Shown: positions 8,178-17,892 of the stretch, one piece after another
Position numbering within the stretch: the stretch's first letter is position 1
How the letters are laid out: every line of letters begins with the position of its first letter
Assembly (NCBI GenBank): GCA_963711505.1
Contig: CAVQEJ010000003.1
Location: 2,418,001 to 2,482,000 of the forward strand
DNA: 64,000 bases
Source: JAGWRA01 sp963711505
Lineage (GTDB): Bacteria > Acidobacteriota > Vicinamibacteria > Vicinamibacterales > CAVVIG01
Direction: 5' to 3'
Position numbers and translations under genes: made by a program
Notes under the pieces: generated by a model
What the model saw: the letters and a program-made list of their open reading frames with translations, nothing else
Told to the model about the DNA's origin: nothing
The model's database searches: none

Positions 8178-9206
8178 TCAGGCGGCGTGGCTCGCGGCCG
8201 CTCCGGCGTCACCGGCCGGGCCCGTCACGTACTGGTGCGCGACGTACCAGCGGACCGCCCGCGCGAGCGCGTCCTCGACGGGCCCCGGCTGGAACCCGAG
8301 CTCGCGCCCGGCCTTCGAACAGTCGACGAACATCCGGTGGCGCGCCATGCGGACGCCGTCGAGCGGCACCCGCGGCTCGCGGCCCGTCAGCCGCGCGAAG
8401 GCCTCGCTCGCATAGCCCGCGGCGAGCGCCATCGGGTACGGCAGGCGGACGCGCGGCGCCGGCCGGCCGGTAATCGCGGCCAGCGTCGCCAGCAATTCCT
8501 TCAGCGTCAGGTTCCGCGCGCCGAGCAGGTACCGCTCGCCGATCCGCCCGCGCTCGGCCGCCAGCAGGTGGCCGGCCGCTACGTCCTCCACCGCCACCAG
8601 GTTCAGCCCGGTGTCGACGTAGGCCGGCATGCGCCCGCGCAGGAAGTCGACGATGATCCGGCCGGTCGGCGTCGGCTTCCAGTCCCCCGGCCCCACCGGC
8701 GTGGTCGGGCTCACGATGACGACCGGCAGGCCGGCCGCCGCCGCGCGGCGCACCTCCTGCTCGGCGAGGAACTTCGACCGCTTGTACGGCCCGATCATCT
8801 CGTCGAGCCGCGCCTCGGCGGTCTCGTCGGGCAGCCGCCCGGGCCGCCCCATGGCGATCGTGGCGACGGTGCTGGTGTAGATGAACCGCTCGACGCCGGC
8901 TTCGGCCGCCGCCACCAGCAGGTGCCGCGTGCCGGCGACATTGCTGTCGTAGATCGCCTGCGGATCCGGCGACCAGAGCCGGTAATCCGCCGCCACGTGA
9001 AAGACGCGGCGCACGCCCCGGCAGGCGGCCCGCAGCGAGGCGGGCTCGCGCAGATCGCCGTACGCCCACTCGACCGGCAGGCCGTCCAGCGCCCGCGTCA
9101 GCGCGGTCGGCCGGGCGAGCACGCGCACCGGTTCCTTCCGCGTCAGCAGCAGCCGCACGAGCTGACTCCCGACGAAGCCGGTCGCGCCGGTCACTAGAGT
9201 GGTCAT
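8178..9206 (-). CDS. hpnA: Hopanoid-associated NAD-dependent epimerase/reductase HpnA
   Basis: The 342-residue extended short-chain dehydrogenase has the N-terminal nucleotide motif TGATGFVGSQL and the catalytic YxxxK as YKRSK near residue 140. Its overall sequence and position beside shc and hpnG match the hopanoid-associated sugar epimerase HpnA. The exact reaction of HpnA is not settled; an action on the sugar-derived side chain is the usual guess. The open frame runs on to 9824, but that extension overlaps shc, so the ATG at 9206 directly before TTLVTGATG was chosen. The spacing of 38 bases after shc and 16 before hpnG supports one transcript. Confidence 0.85.
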   Translation of the reverse strand: MTTLVTGATGFVGSQLVRLLLTRKEPVRVLARPTALTRALDGLPVEWAYGDLREPASLRAACRGVRRVFHVAADYRLWSPDPQAIYDSNVAGTRHLLVAAAEAGVERFIYTSTVATIAMGRPGRLPDETAEARLDEMIGPYKRSKFLAEQEVRRAAAAGLPVVIVSPTTPVGPGDWKPTPTGRIIVDFLRGRMPAYVDTGLNLVAVEDVAAGHLLAAERGRIGERYLLGARNLTLKELLATLAAITGRPAPRVRLPYPMALAAGYASEAFARLTGREPRVPLDGVRMARHRMFVDCSKAGRELGFQPGPVEDALARAVRWYVAHQYVTGPAGDAGAAASHAA

Positions 9207-9244
9207 GCGTCTGCCGGTTTGTCGTCTGCCGCCGGCTCCCGCAA

Positions 9245-11245
9245 TTATCCCACCATCGCGCGTCCCATCCAGTCGGGACGCTCGGTCTCGGCCTCCGCCA
9301 GCCGGGTGAGATTGCGGTACCGGGCCAGTCCGTAGAGCGGGAACGACTGGCGATAGAGGTGGTACTTCAGGTAGAACACGCACGGGAACCCGGTGCCGGT
9401 CGTGCCCTGCTCGTCCCACGAGCCGTCGCCGTTCTGCTGGCCGAGCAGGCAGTCGACGGCGCGGGTCACGGCGGAGTCGGCGGCGGGGGCCGACGCGAGC
9501 AGCCCGATGAGCCCCCAGGCCGTCTGTGACGCGGTACTCGGGCCGCGCCCCTTCTCGCCGCGGTCGCCGTACGACGCGCAGGTCTCGCCGAATCCGCCAT
9601 CGGCGTTCTGGACGCTGCGCAGCCAGCTGACGGCCCGCTGCGCGTAGTGGCGGGCGCCCAGGCGGAGCGTCTCGAGCGCGCGCAGCACGCCGCTGGTGCC
9701 ATAGATATAGTTGACACCCCAGCGTCCGTACCACGACCCGTCGGCGTCCTGCTCGCGCCGGATGTAGGCGAGGCCGCGCGCGACGACCGGATCGGAGATT
9801 GGCCAGCCGAAGCGACCGAGGCACTCGACGACGCGGGCGGTCACGTCGACGCTCGACGGATCGATCATGGCGTTGTGATCGGCGAAAGGGATGTGCGTCA
9901 GGATCTCGCGATCGTTGTCGCGATCAAACGCCCCCCAGCCGCCGTCACGGTTCTGCATGCTGATCATCCAGCGCAGGCCGCGCCGGATGGCGGCGTCCTG
10001 CCGCGCCGGATCGCTGCAGCGGACGCGCTGCAGCGCCTGCAGCACGAAGGCCGTGTCGTCGACGTCGGGATAGAAGTCGTTGCGGAACTCGAACGCCCAG
10101 CCGCCCGGCTCGGCGTCGCGGTTCTTCACCTGCCAGTCGCCCGGCCCCAGGATCTGCCGGTCGAGCAGCCAGTCCCCGGCCCGCGCGAGCGCCGGATGGC
10201 CGGGCGGCAGGCCGGCCTCGGCGAGCGCCACGACGGCAATGGCCGTGTCCCAGACGGGCGACACGCACGGCTGCAGCCGCAGCGTGTCGGCCTCCTCGAT
10301 CTCGAACCGCGCCAGCTCGGCGATCTCGCGCGCCGCCACCGGGTCGTCGGTGCCGTAGCCGAGCGCCAGCAGGGCGAAGATGGCGTTCATCATCGCCGGA
10401 TAGATCGCGCCGAGCCCGTCGCTCCGCTCGAGGTGCTCGACCAGCCACGTCCGGGCCTGACGCAGCGCCCGCTCGCGGAACGGCTTCCACGGCAGCCGCT
10501 CGTACAGCCTGGCGGCCCGGTCGACGGCCAGGAAGAAGTTGCGCCAGGTGAAGAGCGTGTCGTCGCGCTCGAAGGCGGCGGTCCGGCGGCCCGGGTCGCG
10601 GAACAGCTCGTCGACGCGCGCCGAGGGCGGCAGGGTCCACTGCGGCTTGCACGCGTAGAGGATCGTCAGCGGGACGACGATCGCGCGCGTCCACGACGAC
10701 ATCTCGTAGAGGTTCACCGGCAGCCAGGCCGGCAGGATCATCAGCTCGGGCGGCACGGCGGGCACCATGTCCCAGCCGATGGCGCCGGCCAGCGCGAGAT
10801 AGAACCGCGTGAACGAGTTCGTGCGCTCGAGGCCGCCCAGCTCGTGGATGCACCGGCAGGCGGCGCGCATGTGCGGCGCGTTGGTCGCATCGCCGGCCAG
10901 CTTCAGCGCGAGGTACCCCTTGACGGTGGCGTTCAGCTCCGGCGGGCCGTCCTCGAAGATGTTCCAGCCGCCGTCGGCGAGCTGGCGTCGGCGGATGTAG
11001 GTCGCGAGCTTCCCGATCCGGACGGGATCGGCGCGATCGAGCACGTGCAGGTACAGGATGTAGTCGGATTCGAGCGTGGTGTCGGCTTCGAGCTCGCCGA
11101 GCCAATAGCCCTCGCCGGCCTGGCTCTCGAGGAGCCGCTCCACCCCGCGATCGATCGCGTCGCGCAGGCGGTCGGCGAGCGCAGATTCATCCGTCACGCG
11201 CCGGCTGTCCGGCGGCGTGTCGAGTCCGATGCCGGGATTGGTCAT
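9245..11245 (-). CDS. shc: Squalene-hopene cyclase
   Basis: The 666-residue terpene cyclase converts squalene to hopene at the inner membrane. The protonating motif DVDDTAF is at about residue 393, matching the DxDD site of known cyclases. Several QW repeats are visible, such as DGGWNIF, DGSWYGRWG, DGGFGE and QNGDGSWDEQG, and the length is normal. The N-terminal beta/alpha-barrel half contains GYWLGELEADTTLESDYI, another well-conserved stretch. The ATG at 11245 overlaps the stop of ispH by one base (TGATG), so both are translationally coupled. This is the anchor gene that identifies the operon as hopanoid biosynthesis. Confidence 0.97.
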   Translation of the reverse strand: MTNPGIGLDTPPDSRRVTDESALADRLRDAIDRGVERLLESQAGEGYWLGELEADTTLESDYILYLHVLDRADPVRIGKLATYIRRRQLADGGWNIFEDGPPELNATVKGYLALKLAGDATNAPHMRAACRCIHELGGLERTNSFTRFYLALAGAIGWDMVPAVPPELMILPAWLPVNLYEMSSWTRAIVVPLTILYACKPQWTLPPSARVDELFRDPGRRTAAFERDDTLFTWRNFFLAVDRAARLYERLPWKPFRERALRQARTWLVEHLERSDGLGAIYPAMMNAIFALLALGYGTDDPVAAREIAELARFEIEEADTLRLQPCVSPVWDTAIAVVALAEAGLPPGHPALARAGDWLLDRQILGPGDWQVKNRDAEPGGWAFEFRNDFYPDVDDTAFVLQALQRVRCSDPARQDAAIRRGLRWMISMQNRDGGWGAFDRDNDREILTHIPFADHNAMIDPSSVDVTARVVECLGRFGWPISDPVVARGLAYIRREQDADGSWYGRWGVNYIYGTSGVLRALETLRLGARHYAQRAVSWLRSVQNADGGFGETCASYGDRGEKGRGPSTASQTAWGLIGLLASAPAADSAVTRAVDCLLGQQNGDGSWDEQGTTGTGFPCVFYLKYHLYRQSFPLYGLARYRNLTRLAEAETERPDWMGRAMVG

Positions 11246-12252
11246 CAGACGCCCGTCCCCTGTCCCGGTGCGCACGGTTCTGCGTCCCTCAGCTGCGGCG
11301 GCAGGCTGAACCGCACGTTCTCCTTCACGACGTCGACCGGCTCGACCTGGGCGTAGCCGCGGGCGCGCAGCGCCTCGACGACCCGCTCGACCAGCACCTC
11401 GGGCGTGGAGGCGCCGGCGGTGACCCCGATGCGCCGGCGGCCCTCGAGCCACTCCGGCCGGATGTCGTCCACCGATCCGATCAGGTAGGCGCGCGTCCCC
11501 GCGCGTTCCGCCACCTCGACGAGGCGGTTGGAATTCGAGCTGTTGTGGGCGCCGACGACGAGGATCAGGTCGGACCGCGGCGCGATCAGCTTCACGGCCG
11601 TCTGCCGGTTCTGCGTCGCGTAGCAGATGTCCTGATCGGGCGGCGCGGTGATCGCCGGGAACCGCTTCCGCAGCCGCGCGACGATCTCCGCCGTGTCGTC
11701 CATGCTGAGCGTCGTCTGGGTGAGGTAGACGACCCGTTCGGGATCCGGCACCTCGAGCGTGTCGACCTGGTCGGCCGACTCGATGACGCGGATCGCGTCG
11801 GGCGCTTCGCCGACCGTCCCCTCGACCTCTTCGTGATCCTGGTGCCCGACGAGCACGATCGTGTAGCCGCGACGGGCGTACCGCACGGCCTCGAGGTGCA
11901 CCTTCGTCACGAGCGGGCAGGTGGCGTCGATGATCTGCAGCCGGCGCTCGGCGGCGTCACGGCGCACCTCGGGCGACACGCCGTGCGCGCTGAACACGAC
12001 GACCGCGCCGGCCGGCACGGCCTCCAGCGAGTCGACGAAGACGGCCCCCTGCGCCGCCAGCTCAGCCACGACGTGCGCGTTGTGCACGATCTCCTTCCGC
12101 ACGTACACTGGGCGCCCGAGCTTCTCGAGGGCCAGCTCGACGATCTCGATCGCGCGGATGACGCCGGCGCAGAAGCCCCGCGGGCTCGGCAGCAGCAGCT
12201 CGTTGGAGGAATGGAAGGTCGTGTTGATTTCGGTGTGGGGGTCGTCAACCAT
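11245..12252 (-). CDS. ispH: 4-hydroxy-3-methylbut-2-enyl diphosphate reductase
   Basis: IspH (LytB) is the last enzyme of the MEP pathway and makes isopentenyl and dimethylallyl diphosphate, the precursors of squalene. Three cysteines that hold the iron-sulfur cluster lie in GFCAGV (about residue 28), DATCPLV and ICYATQNRQ. The conserved SAHGVSPEV, GHQDHEEVEGT and GAHNSSNSNRL segments carry substrate-binding His, Glu, Thr, Ser and Asn residues. The length is normal. The ATG at 12252 was chosen; a GTG four codons upstream (12264) is equally possible because neither has a clear ribosome site. It leads the six-gene hopanoid operon, behind a promoter-like sequence at 12286-12315. Confidence 0.95.
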   Translation of the reverse strand: MVDDPHTEINTTFHSSNELLLPSPRGFCAGVIRAIEIVELALEKLGRPVYVRKEIVHNAHVVAELAAQGAVFVDSLEAVPAGAVVVFSAHGVSPEVRRDAAERRLQIIDATCPLVTKVHLEAVRYARRGYTIVLVGHQDHEEVEGTVGEAPDAIRVIESADQVDTLEVPDPERVVYLTQTTLSMDDTAEIVARLRKRFPAITAPPDQDICYATQNRQTAVKLIAPRSDLILVVGAHNSSNSNRLVEVAERAGTRAYLIGSVDDIRPEWLEGRRRIGVTAGASTPEVLVERVVEALRARGYAQVEPVDVVKENVRFSLPPQLRDAEPCAPGQGTGV

Positions 12253-12285
12253 ACGTTCGTGCACCAGAAAAAGCTGTCAATTCCG

Positions 12286-12315
12286 AGATTACTGTCCTCC
12301 CGTGCCGGCGGTCAA
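12286..12315 (-). promoter_or_regulatory. Predicted sigma-70 promoter of the hopanoid operon
   Basis: Read on the minus strand there is a -35 box TTGACC (12315-12310), an 18-base spacer and a -10 box TAATCT (12291-12286). Transcription would start near 12279, a short distance before the ispH start. Both boxes differ from consensus at one or two positions. It is the only good promoter seen upstream of the six minus-strand genes down to 5236. Confidence 0.5.
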
Positions 12316-12413
12316 TGACTTTGCACGCTTCCCGGTTCAGCTGACGACCCCCAAACCGGCCCCATTCCCGCGCGGCGCGGTCGCGCCGCGTCCTCGATGA
12401 AGGAGTCCGTCGC

Positions 12414-13478
12414 GTGAGTACCCTGTGGTCCCCGTTCACTCTCCGCCAGCTGGCGTTCCGCAACCGGATCTTCGTCTCGCCGATGTGCCAGTACTCGAGC
12501 GACGACGGCCTGCCGACCGACTGGCACCTCGTGCACCTGGGCAGCCGCGCGGTCGGCGGCGCCGGCCTGGTCATGGTCGAAGCGACCGCGGTCGTCCCCG
12601 AAGGACGGATCTCGCCGTGGGACTCGGGGCTCTGGTCGGCGCGCCATGCGGAGGCGTACCGCCCGATCACGTCGTTCATCCGCGCCCAGGGGGCGCGGGC
12701 CGGCATCCAGCTCGCGCACGCCGGCCGCAAGGCCGGCACCGCCGCGCCGTGGCGCGGCGGCCATCCGCTCGACGACGAGGGCGGCGGCTGGCCGGTCGTC
12801 GCGCCGAGCCCGCTGCCCTTCTCGCCGCAGTACCGCGTGCCGCGCGAGCTCACGCGGGACGCGATGGCCGATCTCGTCGAGCGCTTCGTCGCGGCGACGC
12901 ACTACGCCGAGACCGCCGGCTTCGAGCTCGTCGAGCTGCACATGGCGCACGGCTACCTGCTGCACGAGTTCCTCTCGCCGATCGCGAATCGGCGCCAGGA
13001 CGCGTATGGCGGATCGCTCGAGGCGCGCGCGCGCTTCCCGCTCGAGGTCGCCCGGGCCGTGCGCGCCGCCTGGCCGGCCGACCGCCCGCTGCTCGTCCGG
13101 ATCTCGGCGACCGACTGGATCGAGGGCGGCTGGGACCTCCCGCAGTCGATCCAGTTCGCGCGCTGGCTGAAGGAGGCGGGCGTCGATCTCATCGACTGCT
13201 CGAGCGCCGGCATCGCCCCGGGCGCCAGCATTCCCGTGGGCCCGGGCTACCAGGTGCCGCTGGCGGCCGCCGTCCGCCGCGACGCGGACATTCCCACCGG
13301 CGCCGTCGGCCTCATCACCGAGCCGGCGCAGGCCGAGCGGATCGTGGCCGGGGGCGAGGCGGACGTGGTGCTGCTGGCGCGCGAGATGCTGCGGGATCCC
13401 TACTGGCCGCTGCACGCGGCGCGGGCGCTCGGCGACGATGTGCCGTGGCCGCCCCAGTACGAACGGGCGAAGCCCTGA
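12414..13478 (+). CDS. NADH:flavin oxidoreductase, Old Yellow Enzyme family (YqjM-like)
   Basis: This 354-residue FMN-binding TIM-barrel ene-reductase has motifs that match the YqjM branch: NRIFVSPMCQYSS with the flavin-tuning Cys, QLAHAGRKA, HMAHGYLLHEFLSP and NRRQDAYGGS, all in the usual order and spacing. Such enzymes reduce activated C=C bonds of enones, quinones or nitro compounds with NAD(P)H. Translation begins at a GTG (12414) with AAGGAG eight bases upstream. It is transcribed divergently from ispH and is followed by a strong hairpin (13496-13537), so it probably forms a single-gene unit. The physiological substrate is unknown. Confidence 0.93.
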   Translation: MSTLWSPFTLRQLAFRNRIFVSPMCQYSSDDGLPTDWHLVHLGSRAVGGAGLVMVEATAVVPEGRISPWDSGLWSARHAEAYRPITSFIRAQGARAGIQLAHAGRKAGTAAPWRGGHPLDDEGGGWPVVAPSPLPFSPQYRVPRELTRDAMADLVERFVAATHYAETAGFELVELHMAHGYLLHEFLSPIANRRQDAYGGSLEARARFPLEVARAVRAAWPADRPLLVRISATDWIEGGWDLPQSIQFARWLKEAGVDLIDCSSAGIAPGASIPVGPGYQVPLAAAVRRDADIPTGAVGLITEPAQAERIVAGGEADVVLLAREMLRDPYWPLHAARALGDDVPWPPQYERAKP

Positions 13479-13495
13479 CGGGCCGGGCCCCGGAC

Positions 13496-13537
13496 GCGCG
13501 ACGCCGCCAGCTCAGCCGCAGCGCGGCGGCGTCGCGC
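13496..13537 (+). terminator. Strong GC hairpin after the ene-reductase gene
   Basis: A perfect 13-base-pair stem is formed by GCGCGACGCCGCC (13496-13508) and GGCGGCGTCGCGC (13525-13537), with a 16-base loop, 17 bases after the stop codon. No T-tract follows, so it is a terminator-like or transcript-stabilising hairpin rather than a textbook intrinsic terminator. Confidence 0.5.
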
Positions 13538-13632
13538 GAAGCCGCCGTGGTGCGATAGGCTGGAGGCTGGCGCCCCGGCGATCCGGCCGCGGCCCCTGCT
13601 GCGCGACTGACGCGCGCCGACCGCTTGCTGCC

Positions 13633-16342
13633 ATGATCAACACTTTCCGTCCCATCGCCCGCATCCTCCGCCGTTCGATTCCGTGCCTGGCGCTCGTGGC
13701 GCTCACGGCCGCCTCGCCCGCGGCGGCGCCGCCGGCACCGGCCGCCACGGCCGGCGCGTCCGGCGTGCTGCGCGCCACGCTCGACAACGGGCTGCGCGTC
13801 GTCATCGTCCGGAACACGCTCGCCCCCGTCGTCACCACCGAGATCAACTATCTCGCCGGATCGAACGAGGCGCCGGCCGGCTTTCCGGGCATGGCCCACG
13901 CCCAGGAGCACATGATGTTCCGCGGCAGCCCGGGCCTCACGGCCGATCAGCTGTCGACGATCTCGGCGGCCATGGGTGGCAACTTCAACGCCGACACGCA
14001 GCAGATGGTCACGCAGTACCTTCTTCACCGTGCCGTCGTCGGAGGCCGACATCGCGCTGCACATCGGGGCGGTGCGGATGGCGGGCGCCGACGACGCCGC
14101 CGCGCAGTGGCAGAAGGAGCGGGGGGCGATCGAACAGGAGGTGGCCTCCGACCTGTCGAACCCGAGCTACCACTTCTACACCGAGCTCCTGGCCCACATG
14201 TTCGCCGGCACGCCGTACGCCCACGATGCGCTCGGCACGCGGCCGTCGTTCGACAAGACGACCGGCGAGATGCTGAAGAAGTTCCACGACGACTGGTACG
14301 CGCCGAACAACGCCATCCTCGTCGTCGTCGGCAACATCGATCCCCAGGCGACGCTCGCGACCGTGAAGACGCTGTTCGGGTCGATTCCGCGGCGCCAGAT
14401 CCCGGCGCGGCCTCCCGTGAAGCTGCAGCCGCTGCAGCCGCAGCACCTGGCGCTCGATACGGACCTGCCCTATGGCCTGTCGGTCGTGGCGTACCGGCTG
14501 CCCGGCTACAAGAGCGCCGACTTCGCCGCGGGCGAGATCCTGAGCGACGTGCTCGGCAGCATGCGCGGCAACATCTACGCGCTCGGTCCGGAAGGCAAGG
14601 CGTTGGGCGCCGCCTTCGAGGGGCAGGCCCTGCCCGACGCGTCGATCGGCTACGCGCTGGCGGCGTTTCCGAAGGGCGGGGACGGCGCGGCGCTCGTCAC
14701 CACGCTGAAGACCGTCATCGCCGACTACCTGAAGAACGGCGTGCCGGCCAATCTCGTCGAGGCCTCCAAGCGCCACGAGCTCGCCTCCGCGCAGTTCGCG
14801 CGCAACTCCGTGCCGGGGCTCGCCTCGCAGTGGTCGCAGGCGCTGGCCGTGGAGGGACGCCAGTCGCCCGACGAGGATCTCGATGCCATCCGCACGGTGA
14901 CGGTCGCCGACGTCAACCGCGTGGCCCGGGCGTATCTCGACAACACGACGGCGACGACCGCCGTGCTGACGCCGCAGCCGTCGGGCAAGCCGACCTCGTC
15001 GAAGGGCTTCCAGGGGCAGGAATCGTTCACGCCGAAGGTCACCAAGCCCGTGACGCTGCCGACGTGGGCGGCCCGCGTGACCGAACTGCCGGCGGTGCCG
15101 ACCTCGACGGTGAAGCCGACGGTCGAGACGCTGCCCAACGGCCTGCGGCTCATCGTGCAGCCCGAGAGCATCAGCCACACGATCACGCTGTTCGGCTCGG
15201 TGAAGCACAACGGCGATCTGCAGACGCCCGACGGCCATGAAGGCGTCGGGAGCGTGCTCGACGGCCTGTTCGAGTTCGGCACGACGTCGCTCGACCGGCT
15301 GGCGTTCCAGAAGGCACTCGACGACATCGCGGCCGACGAGAACGCGGGCACGAGCTTCTCGCTGCAGGTGCTGACCGATCACTTCGACCGCGGCGTGCAG
15401 CTGCTGGCCGACAACGTGCGGCACCCGGCGCTGCCCGCGCGGGCGTTCACGATCGTGCAGCACCAGACCGCCGGCTCGCTGGCCGGCGAGCTGCAGAGCC
15501 CGAGCTACCTCGCCCACCGCGCGATGAGCACGCTGCTCTACCCGAAGGACGATCCGAGCCTGCGGGAGGCGACGCCGAAGACGGTGAGTGCCCTCACCCT
15601 GCAGGACGTGCAGGCCTACTACGCGAAGGTGTTCCGCCCCGACATGACGACCATCGTGATCGTCGGCGACACGACGCCGGAGGCCGCGAAGGCCGTCGTC
15701 GCGAAGTACTTCGGCGACTGGACGGCGACGGGACCGAAGCCCGAGACGCTCCTGCCGTCGGTGCCGGCGAACAAGGCGGGCTCGACGGCCGTCCCCGACA
15801 CGAGCCGCGTGCAGGATCAGGTGACGCTGGCCGAGACGCTCGGCCTGACGCGGGAGAACCCGGATCGCTACGCGCTGCAGGTCGGCAACCACGTGCTGTC
15901 GGGCGCCTTCTACGCCACGCGGCTGTACCACGACCTGCGCGAGGAGGCCGGCCTGGTCTACTCGATCGACTCGTCGGTCGACATCGGGCGGCGCCGGTCG
16001 ATCTTCGCCGTGTCGTACGCGTGCGATCCGCCGAACGTCTCGAAGGCGCGGGCGATGGTCGCCAAGGACCTGCAGGCGATGCAGACCACGCCGGTGACGC
16101 CGGTGGAGCTGCGGCGGGCGAAGACGCTGCTCGTGCAGCAGATTCCGCTCAGCGAGTCGAGCGTCGGCCGCATCGGGATGAACCTGCTCGGTCTCGCGGA
16201 AGCGGACCTGCCGCTGGACGAACCGACCCGCGCGGCGCGACACTACCTGGCGATCACGGCGACGGACGTGCAGCAGGCGTTCGCGAAGTGGCTCAGGCCC
16301 GACGCCTTCGTGCAGGTCTCGCTGGGCCCGGCGCCGAAGTGA
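13633..16342 (+). CDS. M16 family zinc metallopeptidase, two-domain (one frame change)
   Basis: The gene encodes a secreted pitrilysin-type peptidase of about 900 residues. It has a signal peptide (LALVALTAASPAAA), an active N-terminal M16 domain with the inverted zinc motif HAQEH, a distal Glu in ERGAIEQEVASD, and a second inactive M16 half from about residue 490. The frame changes near 14019. The reading QMVTQY should continue FFTVPSSEADIALHI, and one extra C after CAGTAC breaks it. All family motifs on both sides are intact, so a sequencing error is more likely than a pseudogene. The enzyme probably degrades peptides in the periplasm. The start ATG at 13633 is the first before the signal peptide, without a strong ribosome site. 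Confidence 0.87.
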
Positions 16343-16350
16343 ACTGTGAC

Positions 16351-16386
16351 GAATTGAAGAATTGAGAATTGAAGAATTGAAGAAAG
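16351..16386 (+). repeat. AT-rich GAATTGAAGAATTG-type repeat
   Basis: Four close copies of the unit GAATTGAAG or AATTGAAGA fill the gap between the peptidase stop and the next start, ending in GAAGAAAGA. The base composition is strikingly unlike the GC-rich surroundings. A related block occurs at 31660-31690 and an inverted one at 31761-31795, so this is a dispersed intergenic element. Confidence 0.7.
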
Positions 16387-16393
16387 ACGACCG

Positions 16394-17125
16394 ATGACTG
16401 CACCTGCGAAGGTCCTGCCCGTGACGACCGGACATGTGTCGCTGGCCGTCGGCGACGGCACGACGATGGCGGCGAGCGTGGCGCGGCCGGAGACGGGCGG
16501 GCCGTGGCCCGGCCTGCTGGTGCTGCAGGAAGCGTTCGGCGTGAACGCGCACATCCGCGACCTCACCCAGCGCTTCGCCGCCCAGGGGTACGTCGCCATC
16601 GCGCCCGAGCTCTTCCACCGCACCGCGCCCGGATTCGAGGGGTCGTACACCGACCTGGAGCCGATCCGGGCCCACATGGGCGCGATCACCGAGGCCGGCC
16701 TCACCGCCGACGTCGGCGCGGCCCACGCGTGGCTGCTCGAACAGCCGGACATCAGGGCCGACGCGACGGCCGCCGTCGGGTTCTGCATGGGGGGGCGCGT
16801 GGCCTTCCTCGCCGACGCCACGCTGCCACTGAAGGCGGCGGCCTCCTTCTACGGCGGCGGCATCGCGCCCGGGATGCTCGGGCACGCCGGCGCGCTGCAC
16901 GCTCCCATCCTCTTCTTCTGGGGCGGCCTCGATCAGCACATCGACAAGGCGCAGCGGCGCGCCGTCGTCGATGCCGTCACCGCGGCCGGACGGCCGTTCA
17001 TGAACGTCGAGATCTCCGACGCCGACCACGGCTTCTTCTGCGACGCGCGCGCCAGCTACAACGCCCGCGCGGCCGCCCTCGCCTGGGATCTCACGCTCGC
17101 CTTCCTGAAGCTGCACCTCCACTGA
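16394..17125 (+). CDS. Dienelactone hydrolase family protein
   Basis: This 243-residue alpha/beta hydrolase is of the DLH type. The nucleophile is the Cys of GFCMGGR (about residue 129), the acid Asp lies in FFWGGLDQHID, and the His is in DADHGFF. Together these give the Cys-Asp-His triad of carboxymethylenebutenolidase. The string PGLLVLQEAFGVNAHIRDLT is also characteristic of the family. It hydrolyses a lactone or ester, perhaps from aromatic-ring degradation, but no ring-cleavage genes are nearby. It starts 51 bases after the peptidase, across the AT-rich repeat. The ATG at 16394 opens the protein with no membrane or export signal, so the enzyme is cytoplasmic. Confidence 0.9.
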   Translation: MTAPAKVLPVTTGHVSLAVGDGTTMAASVARPETGGPWPGLLVLQEAFGVNAHIRDLTQRFAAQGYVAIAPELFHRTAPGFEGSYTDLEPIRAHMGAITEAGLTADVGAAHAWLLEQPDIRADATAAVGFCMGGRVAFLADATLPLKAAASFYGGGIAPGMLGHAGALHAPILFFWGGLDQHIDKAQRRAVVDAVTAAGRPFMNVEISDADHGFFCDARASYNARAAALAWDLTLAFLKLHLH

Positions 17126-17149
17126 CCCCGGCCGGGCGCACGCGCGGCG

Positions 17150-17788
17150 TCAGATCCCGCTGCCCGTGACGACCGCAACGCCCGCCCGGTGCAGCCGGGC
17201 GCGCACCGCCTCGTCGTGCGCGGCATCGACCGGCCGCGTGAGATCCCACAGCAGGTGGACGCCGAAGCCGGCGGCCGCGGCGTCCTCGGCGGTCCACAGC
17301 GCACAGAAGTCGCGCGTCAGGCCGCACACCCAGACCTCCGACACGCCGAGTTCCGACAGGTAGCCGGCCAGCCCCGTCGGCGGCCGTTCGCCCTCGGCAT
17401 TCCAGTTGTTGCGGATGCCGCTGTAGGAATCGCAGGCCGGATCGGTCCCCTTCCGGATGATCGCCGACACCCGATCCCACGGCAGGCCGGGGTCGAGCTC
17501 GGCGCCCGGCGTCCCCTGGACGCAGTGGTCCGGCCAGAGCGCCTGGTCGTGGCCGTAGAGCGAAATCGACTCGAGCGGTCGCCTGCCGGCATGCGAACTC
17601 GCGAAGGAGACGTGCCCGGCGGGGTGCCAGTCCTGCGTCGCGACCTGCAGCGCGAACCGCCCGCTGCGCATCAGCGCCCCGATGGGCGCCAGCACCGCGT
17701 CGCCCCCGGCGACCCCCAGCGCGCCGCCCGGAAGGAAGTCGCGCTGCACGTCGACCACGAGCAGTGCGTGAGCCATCGTCTCAGCCAT
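17150..17788 (-). CDS. pncA: Nicotinamidase (PncA-like isochorismatase fold)
   Basis: This 212-residue amidohydrolase would convert nicotinamide to nicotinate in NAD salvage. The triad is visible as Asp in VVDVQRDF (about residue 14), Lys in IIRKGTD and Cys in GLTRDFCAL. The metal site is DWHPAGHVSFASSH with Asp and two His. The length is normal. Two in-frame ATGs compete; the one at 17788 is preferred because a GGAGGCGG box lies about three bases before it, and the one at 17776 is the alternative. It converges on the dienelactone hydrolase with only 24 bases between stops. A MarR gene diverges from it upstream and could regulate it (inference). Confidence 0.93.
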   Translation of the reverse strand: MAETMAHALLVVDVQRDFLPGGALGVAGGDAVLAPIGALMRSGRFALQVATQDWHPAGHVSFASSHAGRRPLESISLYGHDQALWPDHCVQGTPGAELDPGLPWDRVSAIIRKGTDPACDSYSGIRNNWNAEGERPPTGLAGYLSELGVSEVWVCGLTRDFCALWTAEDAAAAGFGVHLLWDLTRPVDAAHDEAVRARLHRAGVAVVTGSGI

Positions 17789-17892
17789 CGTCCGCCTCCC
17801 CGAATCGGTCGTCCATCGGCTCATCGTATGGTCCAGCTCCGGATCCTTCAAACGCGGAGGACCTGTCGGCAGACGATATACTTGAAGCGATC

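Noticed and set aside
14009..17122. Open frame of 1037 codons on the minus strand
   Set aside because: It is antisense to the M16 peptidase and dienelactone hydrolase genes, which have complete motifs. The product is low-complexity and basic.
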